Shown in pieces: positions 48,883 to 58,043 of a stretch of 64,000 bases of DNA. Within the stretch, counting starts at the first letter, position 1. Every line of letters starts with the position of its first letter. The stretch is from positions 124,001-188,000 of the forward strand of contig CAWAUR010000011.1 of NCBI GenBank assembly GCA_963785255.1, given 5' to 3'. Position numbers and translations under genes: made by a program. The notes under the pieces were generated by a model, which was not told where the DNA came from, did no database searches, and worked only from the letters and a program-made list of their open reading frames with translations. The DNA comes from Bog-159 sp963785255. GTDB lineage: Bacteria > Acidobacteriota > Terriglobia > Bryobacterales > Bryobacteraceae.

Positions 48883-49500
48883 TTAATGCAGCATGCCGAA
48901 AATTTGCGCGGTGCCCGCGTCGCTCAACGCCGCCATCCAGCGGCCCAGATTCGAAACCGAAACCGCCACGATCAACAGCAGGAATCCGGCGCGCGCCAGT
49001 TCGTTATACACGGCCACGGGAATGCGCGCCGCCAGCAGCAGTTTCGAGCCATCCAGCGGTGGCACCGGCAGCATATTGAAGATCGCCAGATACAAGCTCA
49101 GATTCACGCCACGGTAGGCAAACTGCGCCAGCGACGGCGCGACATTCAAAGTAGCCTGCGCCACCATCGCCAGAATTACCGCGAACAGTACGTTGCTCGC
49201 CGGACCCGCCAAAGCCACCAGTGCGAGGCCGTTCAATCCCCCGCGCAGCTTCGCCGGATTGCTGTAGACCGGTTTGCCCCAGCCCAGCAATCCGCCGCCG
49301 AACAGCGATGTCAACGCGGGCAGAATGGTAGTGCCGAGCCAATCCACATGCGCCAGCGGATTCAGAGTGAGCCGGCCCTGGAGGCGCGGCGTATCGTCGC
49401 CCAGGCGCGTGGCGGTCCAGGCGTGCGCAAACTCATGCGGCGTGGTTAGCAGCCACAATAGCGCGACGTTTAAAAGTGCGTTAGAGATATCCAAGTGCAT
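48883..49500 (-). CDS. Site-2 protease family (M50) membrane protein
   Basis: A 205-residue integral-membrane metalloprotease. The zinc-binding HExxH motif occurs as LLTTPHEFAHAWTATRLGDD, and the third ligand is in FNMLPVPPLDGSKLL (NxxPxPxxDG). About five membrane spans are present, with no PDZ domain. These small M50 proteins cleave within membranes and can act in regulated intramembrane proteolysis or have lost regulation. It is first in a three-gene minus-strand operon with the SDR and metal-binding protein. Confidence 0.88.
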   Translation of the reverse strand: MHLDISNALLNVALLWLLTTPHEFAHAWTATRLGDDTPRLQGRLTLNPLAHVDWLGTTILPALTSLFGGGLLGWGKPVYSNPAKLRGGLNGLALVALAGPASNVLFAVILAMVAQATLNVAPSLAQFAYRGVNLSLYLAIFNMLPVPPLDGSKLLLAARIPVAVYNELARAGFLLLIVAVSVSNLGRWMAALSDAGTAQIFGMLH

Positions 49501-49617
49501 GGGAATTCATCGGCGCTGTGCGATCAGGGCCCACAAAATGAGCAGGACGATAACGGCCACGACCGCAATTACGGCAAGCAAGCTGATGCTTCTATTATAT
49601 GTTCATAGGCTCCCACG

Positions 49618-49700
49618 AAACCGCTCCCTTACGGTCGCGGCTCGGTAACGGACGTAATGATTTCGCTGGGTTTACAGAGCCGCAACCGTCCGGGAGCGGT
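49618..49700. repeat. Family C hairpin repeat
   Basis: The left arm AAACCGCTCCCTTACGGTCG continues with CGGCTCGGTAACG; the right arm GAGCCGCAACCGTCCGGGAG ends with CGGT. Both arms are near complements. It lies between the M50 protease and the enolase-family gene. Confidence 0.75.
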
Positions 49701-49731
49701 CAGAGTCCCCCAAACTGATACCCTCAATCAT

Positions 49732-50872
49732 ATGCGCATCACAGCCGTCGAAACCATCCACTTGAAGCACGGCATCACCGTGCATGCCGGCCCTATTCAG
49801 TGGTTGTGGGTCCGCATCCATACCGACTCAGGGCTGGTGGGTCTCGGCGAAACCTATCCGCATCCCGAGGCCGAAAAGGCTGTAGTGCACCGTTCGCTCG
49901 CGCCCGTGCTGCTGGGCCGCGATCCCTCCCAAATCGACCGTCTGTGGGCCGACATGCTGCTGGCTATCTCCTACAGCGGCTGGGCCGGCGCCGAAATGCG
50001 GGCCATCAGCGCCGTGGATATCGCGCTCTGGGATTTCAGCCGGCAAGTCCGCCAATCTGCCGATTTATCAGTTACTCGGCGGCGCATCGCGCGCGTCGAT
50101 TCGCACTTATAACACTTGTTACGATCACATCGATTTTCTGACCGAACCCGCGCGCCTCGCCGGCGATCTCGCTAAATCCGGCGTCCATGGCATGAAGATC
50201 TGGCCGTTCGATCCGGTAGCCAGGGGGACCGGCGGCCAGTATATCACGGCCGACCAGATGCGCCGCTCCATCGAGCCGCTGCGCCTGATCCGCGAATCGT
50301 TCGGCGATTCCATGGATGTGGCCATGGAGTTTCACGGCTTCTGGAACCTGCCATCGGCCATCCGCATCGCGCAAGCGCTGGAGCCTTACGCGCCCATGTG
50401 GCTCGAAGAGATGCTGCCGCAAGATAACTTAGCGGCTTACAAAGAGCTCGCGGCCACCACGCGCCTGCCGCTGTGCCTGAGCGAGCGCCTGATGACCCGC
50501 TTCGGATTCCGCGAGCTGATCGACAATCGCGCCGCGCGTATCATCATGCCGGATATCTGCTGGTGCGGCGGCATTTCGGAAGCCAAGAAGATCGCCACCA
50601 TGGCGGAGACTTACTATCTGCCGGTGGCGCCGCATAATTGCGGAGGGCCAATACTGCATGCCGCGTCGCTGCACCTGGCGGCGAATGTCACAAACCTGTA
50701 TATTCTGGAGAGTGTCCGCCGTCACTATCTGGATGAATACCGCGGTATTGTCACTAACACGCTGCCGCCCGTGGACGGCGAGTTCGCCTTGCCGCCGGGA
50801 CCGGGGCTGGGCATTGACTTATGCCCGGAAGTGATGACTCGGGAAGATGTGCAGGTGGAGCAGACTGGCTAG
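49732..50872 (+). pseudogene. Mandelate racemase/muconate lactonizing (enolase superfamily) gene, frameshifted
   Basis: The first frame starts at ATG 49732 (MRITAVETIHLKHGITVHAG) and runs with VGLGETYPHPEAEKAVVHRS and ISAVDIALWDFS. After about 50040 the protein pattern jumps by one base into AGKSANLPIYQLLGGASRAS, IRTYNTCYDHIDF and then GVHGMKIWPFDPVARGTGG, and continues to LCPEVMTREDV at 50872. Joined, it is a full-length (about 380 residue) enolase-superfamily protein with metal-binding acids (VAMEFHGFWN, WLEEMLPQDN, SERLMTRFGF). One extra base (GATTTCAGCCGGC) explains the break; either a recent pseudogene or a sequence error. Confidence 0.75.
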
Positions 50873-50970
50873 CGTTAGAGTTACAAGAAACCCTTACTCA
50901 GATTTCCGGTCTCAAATTATCGCATCGGTCTGCAGCCATATCCCGCGGTCACAGAAAATCTAAAACAAAT

Positions 50971-51000
50971 GGGCGCCGATGCGCCGATGAACGCAGATAA
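50971..51000. repeat. Family E repeat fragment
   Basis: GGGCGCCGATGCGCCGATGA followed by ACGCAGATAA matches the 62820-62852 repeat arm. It lies between the enolase-family and hypothetical genes. Confidence 0.55.
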
Positions 51001-51021
51001 CACCAGAACCTGACCCACCAG

Positions 51022-51444
51022 TCACGATTTCGCTTTGGTATCTTTCCCGTTACCCGCGACAGACTCCGCCAGCGCGCCTGCCGCCGACGCAATCGTCCCC
51101 GGATTCCCGGATGCAATCGACGCGCCCAAAGCCACGGCGGCGGACGTAATGGCGACTACCTTCTCAATGGCTGCCACGGTCTTAATGGCTTTCTGCGCGT
51201 CCTTGGTGGCCTTGATAATGTTGTTGACGTTCGCCTGGATGCCGGCCAGCGTCGCGCCAATTGCCTCCGCCGTGAACTGCTCGGAGAAATCGTCAAGGTG
51301 CTGCGCATTATCGGCCAGCTGATGACGTTCATCGGACGTAAGCTCAGTGGCGTGTGCGGCGCGATACTTATCGAGCGCCATGGAGAGTTGCATAAACAGG
51401 TCCGCAAGCTGGCTGGCTTGAGTGGCTATATCGCTGGGTGACAT
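51022..51444 (-). CDS. Hypothetical helical protein with hydrophobic C-terminus
   Basis: A 140-residue protein of unrecognised family. Residues 1-90 are predicted as amphipathic helices with Gln/Asp/Ala (QASQLADLFMQLSMALDKYR, RHQLADNAQHLDDFSEQFTA). Residues about 95-130 are an Ala/Gly/Ser-rich hydrophobic pair of segments (VVAITSAAVALGASIASG and AASAAG-type turns) that could insert in a membrane. There is no signal peptide. It lies 12 bases after the lipoprotein gene on the same strand, so the two are probably cotranscribed and act together. Function unknown. Confidence 0.6.
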   Translation of the reverse strand: MSPSDIATQASQLADLFMQLSMALDKYRAAHATELTSDERHQLADNAQHLDDFSEQFTAEAIGATLAGIQANVNNIIKATKDAQKAIKTVAAIEKVVAITSAAVALGASIASGNPGTIASAAGALAESVAGNGKDTKAKS

Positions 51445-51456
51445 AATTTATTAACC

Positions 51457-52347
51457 TCAAAAAAGCTGCATCAAAGACTGACTTAGTTTCATCAGCGAAC
51501 TGGTATACGGTTGCATCACACCAACCATATCTTTAGCGTCCAGTTTGCCCTGCTGACTCACAAGGGTTTTATAGCCGGCAAGAATCTTATCGATTGCCTC
51601 GCCATAAGCTTTGGCCGCTGCCTCCTTTGCCGCAATGACTCTGGCTTGTTCGCTAAGATTGTCTCTCGCCAGGACCCGAAGAAGCTTCACTTGGGCGTCG
51701 CCGGATGAAGGCAGGTCCTGCAACAGCACATTGAACCGTCTCTCATAAGTTCGCTGCTCGATGATCAGTACTCTGGTGTAACTATCCGATCCCGCCATCT
51801 TTAGAGCGCCCAAAACCGCCTCCACGTCCGGGGCCACGCTCTTCAGGTCCGCCTGGAGACGTTTATCCCTGTAGCCCGCGGTCGCCATTTTGCCCAAAAC
51901 ATCGAGGATGCCGCCAACCTGCTTCATGATGGCGTCCGCGTGCGGCGTCTTGGCGGCCTTCGACGCCGTAGCCTTGTCTTGGGATGCGTCCTTGCCGGCG
52001 TCGGTTTTGCCGCCCGCGGCCAGTTCGGAGATCGCGGTGAAATAATCCGTGAGAGCTTTCGAGGCGGCCAGCAGGCTGTGTGTTTCGTCCGCGAATTGAG
52101 CGCACGCCGCGGTGGCCTTGGCGGTGGCCGCGGCCGCCTGATCGGGCTGGTCCAAACCAAAATAGGAACTCTCGCTAAGTTCTTTCCGGACACAAGATCC
52201 TTCGATATCCTTCAGGATCGCGGGACCTTGCGCCAACGCCTGACTGGATTGGGACGCAAATTGCCCGACGGCGTCGAACGAACAGGCGTTCAGGAGCAAT
52301 AGGAAACAGAGCAGGAGAACACCGCAGCATAAGTGTGAACGACGCAT
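51457..52347 (-). CDS. Putative lipoprotein of unknown function
   Basis: Started at ATG 52347, a 296-residue protein with a lipoprotein signal: MRRSHLCCGVLLLCFLLLL then NAC-SFDAV, giving a lipid-modified Cys at about residue 22. The rest is Ala/Lys/Asp-rich, mostly helical, with a low-complexity stretch (KTDAGKDASQDKATASKAAK) around residue 125 and ending KLSQSLMQLF. No known domain. It may anchor to the membrane and support the 140-residue partner gene downstream. A longer start at 52410 would spoil the lipobox position. Confidence 0.65.
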   Translation of the reverse strand: MRRSHLCCGVLLLCFLLLLNACSFDAVGQFASQSSQALAQGPAILKDIEGSCVRKELSESSYFGLDQPDQAAAATAKATAACAQFADETHSLLAASKALTDYFTAISELAAGGKTDAGKDASQDKATASKAAKTPHADAIMKQVGGILDVLGKMATAGYRDKRLQADLKSVAPDVEAVLGALKMAGSDSYTRVLIIEQRTYERRFNVLLQDLPSSGDAQVKLLRVLARDNLSEQARVIAAKEAAAKAYGEAIDKILAGYKTLVSQQGKLDAKDMVGVMQPYTSSLMKLSQSLMQLF

Positions 52348-52570
52348 AGTTTTGAGCAAAGTATACGCCATTCGTGGTTTGGTTCGCAAGAAGAAGGGAG
52401 AGTCTGTCAAGGCAAAGTAGAAATGTCCCCTTTTGCTGGGTGCCCGGCGGCGCGAAGTGTAATGTGCACAGTGGTGTGTATCGAGTCACTAGTGTCTGCG
52501 CCGCGGCCGATCGGAAGGCGGGTCATGGTTCGGCGCAAGAGGTTCGAGTGGCCGAGCGAATGGAAGTTCG

Positions 52571-55500
52571 TTGAACAACGCGCGGTTAATAACGCTGTTA
52601 TGCTGGCGTTTGGCCTTCCTGAACTCGTCGGCGATCGCCTGCATCGCTTTCCTCGCCTGTGCGCCGGCCGCGGCGCAATCAAATGGCAAACCTTGGACAG
52701 GTGTCTTGCGCGACGACCATCGCCGGCCCATCGCGGGTGCAGTGGTGCGTGTGGAATCGGGCGGCGCGCACGCCACGGCGATCACCGCTAGCGACGGCGC
52801 ATTCACGTTCGCCGCGCTCGTGCCCGCGGCCTACTCGGTATCGGTCGAATATCACGGACTCACGGCGGCCTGTCCGCAGCCCGTCGCATTGCCGCGCGAT
52901 TCCGGCGCTGTACTTGAGCTTTCCGCGAGCGGCGTGCTCACACTGGTCGAAGAAGCCCAGACAGGCGCGGGCACGGGCGGCGAAAAGCTGTCCGGCAAAG
53001 CCGTTTCCGATCTGCCCTTGAACAAGCGCGATTTCAGCCAATTGCTGCTGCTGGCCGCCGGAACCATGACGGATACCAACGGCGCCTCCAACTTCACGCA
53101 GCAGTTCGCGGTGAACGGCCAGCGCGGCACGGCGGCGGTATTCGCCATGGACGGCGCGGATTCAAGCGATCCCGAAATGGGCGGCGCTACCTTCACCAAC
53201 TTCAATGTCGATGCGGTGGAGGAGATCCATTCCAGTTCCGGCTGGATGCCCGCCGAGATCGGGCGCGGCGCGTCGGGTTACACCGATGTAGTCACCCGGT
53301 CGGGCACCAACGCGATCCACGGATCGGTATTCGAATTCCTGCGCAATGCGGCGCTCGATGCGCGTAACTTCTTCGACCGCCAATCGCTGGCGCAGCCGGA
53401 GCGCATCCCGCCGTTCATCCGCAATGAATTCGGCTTGACCAACGGCGGCCCCGTGGTAATTCCAGGCTTGTACAACGGCCGCAATCGCACGTTTTATTTC
53501 GCCGAATATCAAGGCTTCCGGCAAGTGCTCAGCGACACGGAGGTGATCCCGGTGCCTACCGCCGCCGAGCGCGCGGGCCTCGATACCACCGCATTTCCTG
53601 GCGATACCTTGATCGTTCCCGTGGATCCGCGCATCGCGAAAATTATGGCGCGTTATCCACTGCCGAACGATCCCACCGGCCCTTACGGTGCGCGCACGTT
53701 CGAGACGGCATCGAAAGTGACTACCGTTTCCGATCAGTTCTCGCTGCGCATCGATCATAATCTTTCGGACAAGACGCACTTGTTCGGCCGGTTCACGATG
53801 GCGAACGTCACGGGTCCCACCACCGACCCCAGCCAGACGGCCATCGAATCCCAGTTCGCGGTGGGTTTCTTCGACCGTCAACGGAACGCCGCAATCTCGC
53901 TCACGCGCACGCCGTCGCCGACGTTCACGATGGAGTCGGGTATCAGCTTCACGCGCACCACGCCGTCGTTTCCGTCGTTCGACTTCACGGATCCGGCGCT
54001 GACCTTCGGCGATGGCTCGTACGAAGCGTTTAACGCCGCTGCCGGCTCGGTGTTGGGAGCCTACGGAAATCTGTTTCAGATCCGCCAGAGCTTTCAGTGG
54101 ATCCGCGGCAAGCACACTTTCAAGGCCGGCGGAGAAATGCGTGGCAACCGCGACACCACCGTGTTCGGGCTGAGCCCCAACGGCGCGTATCAATTCGGCG
54201 GCGGAACGGCCTACGCCACGGCGCCGATCGTTTCAGCCAGCGGCCTGCACAATATCGCGCCGGGCGATGCGCTTCCCGACGCGCTTACGGGGCTGCTCGA
54301 AGCCAGCGCGTTTTCGTATACGCAGGCGGTGGCGCCCTCCATCTTCGCGCAAGGCGCGGCCATTGGCGATTCCGCCATTCATCGGGATGCCTACAACTTC
54401 TATTTCCAGGACACCTGGAAGGTATCCGAGCGGCTGACGGTGAACGCCGGCCTGCGCTATGAGATCGAGTCGCGCATTCGCGAGGTGAACGATCGCACGT
54501 CCGCTCCGGTGCTCGGCCTGAACAATGGTGTGACGCCTGGGTCGCAAGTGCTGATCAATCCCAGCCCGGCTTACAAGCTCGATCCAAACGGCTGGGGACC
54601 GCGGCTGGGGTTCGATTGGCGCGCGGCCGCCAATACCACCGTGCATGTGGGGGGGGGCATTACCACGCTGCTCATCAACCTTTGGCAGGATAACTCGCTC
54701 ACCGGCAGCACACCGTTCGTCGTCTATCCACACACCACCGCCGCGCCGGGTGAGCCCATCGAGTTTGGCGTGACCGTTACGCCGCAACAGTTGCCCACGG
54801 TGTATAGTGTCGGCGGATCGAACGTGTTCGCCTCGGGCGATTCCAAGCAGGTGCCGGCCAATACCGCCATGAACCTGCTGCTTTACGAACAGGATTTGGC
54901 GGCGGTTTCGCCTGGCCATCAGCTCACGCCGATTAACGTGCTGGGCATTTCGCCCGGCTTTGAGAACGGCTATATCGCCACTTGGACGGCCGGAATCGAG
55001 CAGAAGCTGGGCGGGGCAACCGTAAACGCAGGATACGTGGGCACGGCGGGGATTAACCTGCCCGCCATGGATTTTCCAAACGGATACGCCGGAGCCTCGC
55101 CCGCGTTTGCGCCCTACACGCAGTTCGATTCATCCGGCAATTTTGCCGGCGGCTATGGCGTGGTGGATGTGATGACCAACCGGTCGCATTCGTCGTATCA
55201 CGCCTTGCAGATTTCCGCGCAACAAAATCTTACGGCTTCCGGGCTTGGCTTTCAGGCGAGTTATACGTTTTCGAAATCGATCGACGATACCAGCGCGGTG
55301 GTTGGCGGATTCATTTCGGGCCAGTCGGGAGCCGTGGCGCAAACCGCGCCGGAAGACCCGTTCGACGCGCGCCTGGATAAAGGACCATCGAATTTCGACG
55401 TGAAGAACGCGCTGTCGTTCAACCTCTTCCAGGACCTGCATCCGGATCGTACGCCGCTCAGGCGGTTGTTGGGCAAGACTCTCACGGCCGGATGGCAGGT

Positions 55501-55990
55501 GCTGGGTATCGGAACTTTGCAAAGCGGAAGTCCGTTCACGATTTATTCCGGGATTCAGCAGACCGGCGTTGGCTCCCAGGGCACCGACCGGCCGGATCAG
55601 ATTGGCACGCCGGTTCTCTCCACCAGCCGCACGGTGCGCGAGGATTACTTCGGGCTGGGCGCGAACAACGCCTCGTACTTCTCGATTCCCATCGGCGTGC
55701 CGGGAGGCACCGGCCCGAATAGCGGCGTATTCGGTACGCTCGGGCGCAATACGTTCCGCGGCCCGGGGCTGTACGATTTCGATTTCGCGTTGATTAAGGA
55801 CACGCCGCTGGTGGAACGCGCGGGAGGCGCGCGCGCATTTCTGCAATTCCGCGCCGAGTTCTTCAATATCTTTAATATCGTGAACTTCGGCTTACCGTCG
55901 AATATTCTGCTGGGGCCGGGGTTCGGTGAGATCAGCCGGACGGCGAGTAACTCGCGGCAGATTCAATTTTCGCTCAAGGTGATTTATTAA
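52571..55990 (+). CDS. TonB-dependent receptor, Oar-like, with carboxypeptidase-regulatory N-terminus
   Basis: A 1139-residue outer-membrane protein. After a signal peptide (LNSSAIACIAFLACAPAAAQ) comes a carboxypeptidase-regulatory-like beta domain (GVLRDDHRRPIAGAVVRVES). The plug follows, with FSQLLLLAAGTMTDTNGASN, QQFAVNGQRGTAAVFAMDGA and DVVTRSGTNAIHGSVFEFLR, and then a long beta-barrel with NEFGLTNGGPVVIPGLYNGR and repeated 'RNTFRGPGLYDFDFALIKDT' strands, ending in FSLKVIY. This is the Oar/CarboxypepD-TonB type that is very abundant in Acidobacteria; it imports large substrates using TonB (compare 17726). The substrate is not known. TTG 52571 is the likely start; a ribosome site is not clear. 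Confidence 0.92.
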   Translation: MNNARLITLLCWRLAFLNSSAIACIAFLACAPAAAQSNGKPWTGVLRDDHRRPIAGAVVRVESGGAHATAITASDGAFTFAALVPAAYSVSVEYHGLTAACPQPVALPRDSGAVLELSASGVLTLVEEAQTGAGTGGEKLSGKAVSDLPLNKRDFSQLLLLAAGTMTDTNGASNFTQQFAVNGQRGTAAVFAMDGADSSDPEMGGATFTNFNVDAVEEIHSSSGWMPAEIGRGASGYTDVVTRSGTNAIHGSVFEFLRNAALDARNFFDRQSLAQPERIPPFIRNEFGLTNGGPVVIPGLYNGRNRTFYFAEYQGFRQVLSDTEVIPVPTAAERAGLDTTAFPGDTLIVPVDPRIAKIMARYPLPNDPTGPYGARTFETASKVTTVSDQFSLRIDHNLSDKTHLFGRFTMANVTGPTTDPSQTAIESQFAVGFFDRQRNAAISLTRTPSPTFTMESGISFTRTTPSFPSFDFTDPALTFGDGSYEAFNAAAGSVLGAYGNLFQIRQSFQWIRGKHTFKAGGEMRGNRDTTVFGLSPNGAYQFGGGTAYATAPIVSASGLHNIAPGDALPDALTGLLEASAFSYTQAVAPSIFAQGAAIGDSAIHRDAYNFYFQDTWKVSERLTVNAGLRYEIESRIREVNDRTSAPVLGLNNGVTPGSQVLINPSPAYKLDPNGWGPRLGFDWRAAANTTVHVGGGITTLLINLWQDNSLTGSTPFVVYPHTTAAPGEPIEFGVTVTPQQLPTVYSVGGSNVFASGDSKQVPANTAMNLLLYEQDLAAVSPGHQLTPINVLGISPGFENGYIATWTAGIEQKLGGATVNAGYVGTAGINLPAMDFPNGYAGASPAFAPYTQFDSSGNFAGGYGVVDVMTNRSHSSYHALQISAQQNLTASGLGFQASYTFSKSIDDTSAVVGGFISGQSGAVAQTAPEDPFDARLDKGPSNFDVKNALSFNLFQDLHPDRTPLRRLLGKTLTAGWQVLGIGTLQSGSPFTIYSGIQQTGVGSQGTDRPDQIGTPVLSTSRTVREDYFGLGANNASYFSIPIGVPGGTGPNSGVFGTLGRNTFRGPGLYDFDFALIKDTPLVERAGGARAFLQFRAEFFNIFNIVNFGLPSNILLGPGFGEISRTASNSRQIQFSLKVIY

Positions 55991-56021
55991 GAAGCCTAGG
56001 GACGGGCTGCTGTGGGGCAGG

Positions 56022-56055
56022 CACTCTGCCTGCGCGGGCCTCGTAGGCCCGATCT
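56022..56055. repeat. Family A fragment with two small hairpins
   Basis: GTGGGGCAGGCACTCTGCCT and then GCGGGCCTCGTAGGCCCG follow the receptor stop codon; each forms a short stem. It is a shortened relative of the 4488/9575 repeats. Confidence 0.55.
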
Positions 56056-56074
56056 TCGGCTAGCTCGCTCGCCT

Positions 56075-56098
56075 GGGACAGGCCGGGAGGCCTGTCCC
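56075..56098. repeat. Family D hairpin repeat
   Basis: GGGACAGGCC pairs with GGCCTGTCCC around GGGA, a 10-bp perfect stem. It lies between the receptor and a decayed VOC fragment. Confidence 0.65.
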
Positions 56099-56100
56099 AC

Positions 56101-56260
56101 TTAGCTGCTTCGAGACCGCACCACACGCTCTTTGCGCGCCTCGTCTTTATCCGCCATCATTTCGAATAAGACAGTAGGTACGATCTGCCAGGCCAGCCCG
56201 TACTTATCCTTGAGCCAGCCACACTCGATCGCCCGACTCACTGTAGTAAGTGATCGCATC
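56101..56260 (-). pseudogene. 3' fragment of a PhnB-like VOC/3-demethylubiquinone-type gene
   Basis: The minus-strand frame ending at TAA (56101-56103) reads CGWLKDKYGLAWQIVPTVLF then EMMADKDEARKERVV. This is the C-terminal signature of PhnB-like VOC proteins (DRFGLSWQIVP). The rest of the gene is missing, and the upstream frame breaks near 56235. It is a truncated remnant. Confidence 0.6.
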
Positions 56261-56263
56261 TAT

Positions 56264-56824
56264 TTATCTCACAAGCGGGAGATACGCCGGCACGCGCCGC
56301 CGGTACTCTTCAAACTCTTCTCCGAACCGCGAGCGCAACAGGCCTTCTTCGGCGTAGATGCGAATCTCGGTGCCCACGATATACAGGACGACGCCGAGCA
56401 CCAGCATCGGCCAGCGCGCGAAGAGCAAACCGGTGGCCAGCATCATCAGAAATAGCGATGCATACACGGGATGGCGCACGATGGCATACGGTCCGGTGCG
56501 GACCAGTTCATGATCCGGATATAAGCCCGCCAGAATGCGAAGCTGTTTGCCAAGATGCCGCACCGCCAGCCAGCCGAAGATGGTTGCCACCGGCGCCAGG
56601 ATCATCGACGCGATGGCGCGTGCGGCGCCTGGCACGGAAGTATTCGGCAACCAGATGAAGGCGCACGCGATACCGGCGCTTTCGAGCGCGAGGCCCCAAT
56701 CGGCGCTATGCGCCATCACGCTCGCTTCGCGCTTCGGCCCTGTGAATCGCTTGCGCAGGAAAGGGTACAGCCACACCAGCCACATGGCGATGAGTTCGAT
56801 CGCCGCAATGGCGAAGAGATTCAT
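56264..56824 (-). CDS. Isoprenylcysteine carboxyl methyltransferase-like membrane protein
   Basis: A 186-residue polytopic protein: about five spans, and the conserved C-terminal block RTGPYAIVRHPVYASLFLM followed by EEGLLRSRFGEEFEEYRRRV, typical of ICMT/PEMT-type methyltransferases that use SAM at the membrane. In bacteria these methylate lipids or small molecules. Its ATG 56824 overlaps the TGA of the upstream oxidoreductase gene (ATGA), so it is translated from the same transcript. It is next to a decayed VOC fragment at its 3' end. Confidence 0.87.
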   Translation of the reverse strand: MNLFAIAAIELIAMWLVWLYPFLRKRFTGPKREASVMAHSADWGLALESAGIACAFIWLPNTSVPGAARAIASMILAPVATIFGWLAVRHLGKQLRILAGLYPDHELVRTGPYAIVRHPVYASLFLMMLATGLLFARWPMLVLGVVLYIVGTEIRIYAEEGLLRSRFGEEFEEYRRRVPAYLPLVR

Positions 56825-57921
56825 CGGGCGGCCTCTGCGCCCAGCTTAATGGTGCGGCCGGTCCGCGCGGATTCGCGGGCGGCCACCAGAATCTCAGTGA
56901 CGATCAGGTTATTCTCAAGCGACGATAGCCCGGCCGGCTGCAGCTTTCCGCGCACGACCGCCATCAGGTACGACAGCGAATCGTGCGCATCGGGAGGCAG
57001 CGGAGCGAGCGTGCGCGATTCCTCCTGACCGCCGGGCAGGCGTACGCGTAGCGAATCGCCGCCGGTGGCGATGGCGTATCCACGCTCGCCATAGATTTCG
57101 AAATCCTTGCGGCCGAACGGCCAGTTCCAGGAGGCCTGGATGATGCCTTGCGCCTTGGGATACTCGACCAGCACGGTGGCTTCATCATCCACGTGCGGAT
57201 AGATTTGCGGCTTAATGGTTTGCGCGATGGCGGTCACCGCGATGGGACGTTGATTGTCCATCATCCAGGTCATCAGGTTCGCGCCGTAGCAACCGAAATC
57301 GAAGAGCGCGCCCGCTCCGTTCTTCACCGGATCGGTGAGCCAGCCGAGAAACTCCGGACCTACACCGATCTCCTTGGGTCCCTCGTGGCCATCCATCGCC
57401 ACCATTTTGCGAATGCCGCCGGCGGCGTGCTGGTCCTTGATAAGTTGCCACATGGCGGCGTGACTCGGATACCAGGTGGTCTCGTAATTCACGATCACGT
57501 GGATGTGGCCTTCATGCGCGGCGCGGGCGATGGCGCGGGCGTCAGCCATGTTCACGGCCAGCGGCTTTTCCATCATCACGTGGATGTGACGCCGCGCGCA
57601 GGCTTCGACCGACGTGGCATGGTCGAAGGTGCTGGTGAACAGCGCCACGGCTTCGGGCTTCACGCGATCGAGCATGGCGCCGAGTTCGGCGAAGAAAACG
57701 GAATCGGCCAGGCCGTAGCGTTGTGCGTAGTGTCGCGCGAGAGATGTGTCAGGCTCCGCGATGCCTGCGATGACGACGTCTTTACGCTGGCTGGCGGCCT
57801 TCAGGAACCCGTCGACATGGCCGTGGACCAAGCCGGCGATACACAGGCGCAAGGGCTGCTGGGCGGCGGCGATCAGGGGCAGAAGTCCGGCTGCGAGGAT
57901 CAACTTCAAGAGGATATGCAT
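56821..57921 (-). CDS. Gfo/Idh/MocA family oxidoreductase, exported
   Basis: A 366-residue NAD(P)-dependent oxidoreductase with a signal peptide (LILAAGLLPLIAAAQQ). The Rossmann half has LRLCIAGLVHGHVDGFLKAA and the EKP motif in HVMMEKPLAVNMADARAI; the C-terminal half has FDFGCYGANLMTWMMDNQRP and a VLVEYPKAQGIIQASWNW strand. Family members act on sugars and polyols. Export, if the signal is real, is unusual but common in acidobacterial/planctomycete members. It precedes the ICMT-like gene with an ATGA overlap. Confidence 0.88.
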   Translation of the reverse strand: MHILLKLILAAGLLPLIAAAQQPLRLCIAGLVHGHVDGFLKAASQRKDVVIAGIAEPDTSLARHYAQRYGLADSVFFAELGAMLDRVKPEAVALFTSTFDHATSVEACARRHIHVMMEKPLAVNMADARAIARAAHEGHIHVIVNYETTWYPSHAAMWQLIKDQHAAGGIRKMVAMDGHEGPKEIGVGPEFLGWLTDPVKNGAGALFDFGCYGANLMTWMMDNQRPIAVTAIAQTIKPQIYPHVDDEATVLVEYPKAQGIIQASWNWPFGRKDFEIYGERGYAIATGGDSLRVRLPGGQEESRTLAPLPPDAHDSLSYLMAVVRGKLQPAGLSSLENNLIVTEILVAARESARTGRTIKLGAEAAR

Positions 57922-57945
57922 TCAACAGAATGATAACCGGAAGTG

Positions 57946-58027
57946 ACCGCTCCCTGACGGTCGCGGCTCAGCAACGCGGATCGCGGCTCGGCAAATCGTT
58001 TCAGAGCCGCGACCGTAAGGGAGCGGT
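57946..58027. repeat. Family C hairpin repeat
   Basis: ACCGCTCCCTGACGGTCGCG at the left and its near complement, ending GTAAGGGAGCGGT, at the right; inside is a second partial copy (GATCGCGGCTCGG). Confidence 0.75.
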
Positions 58028-58043
58028 CCCCTTGGCTCAGAAT

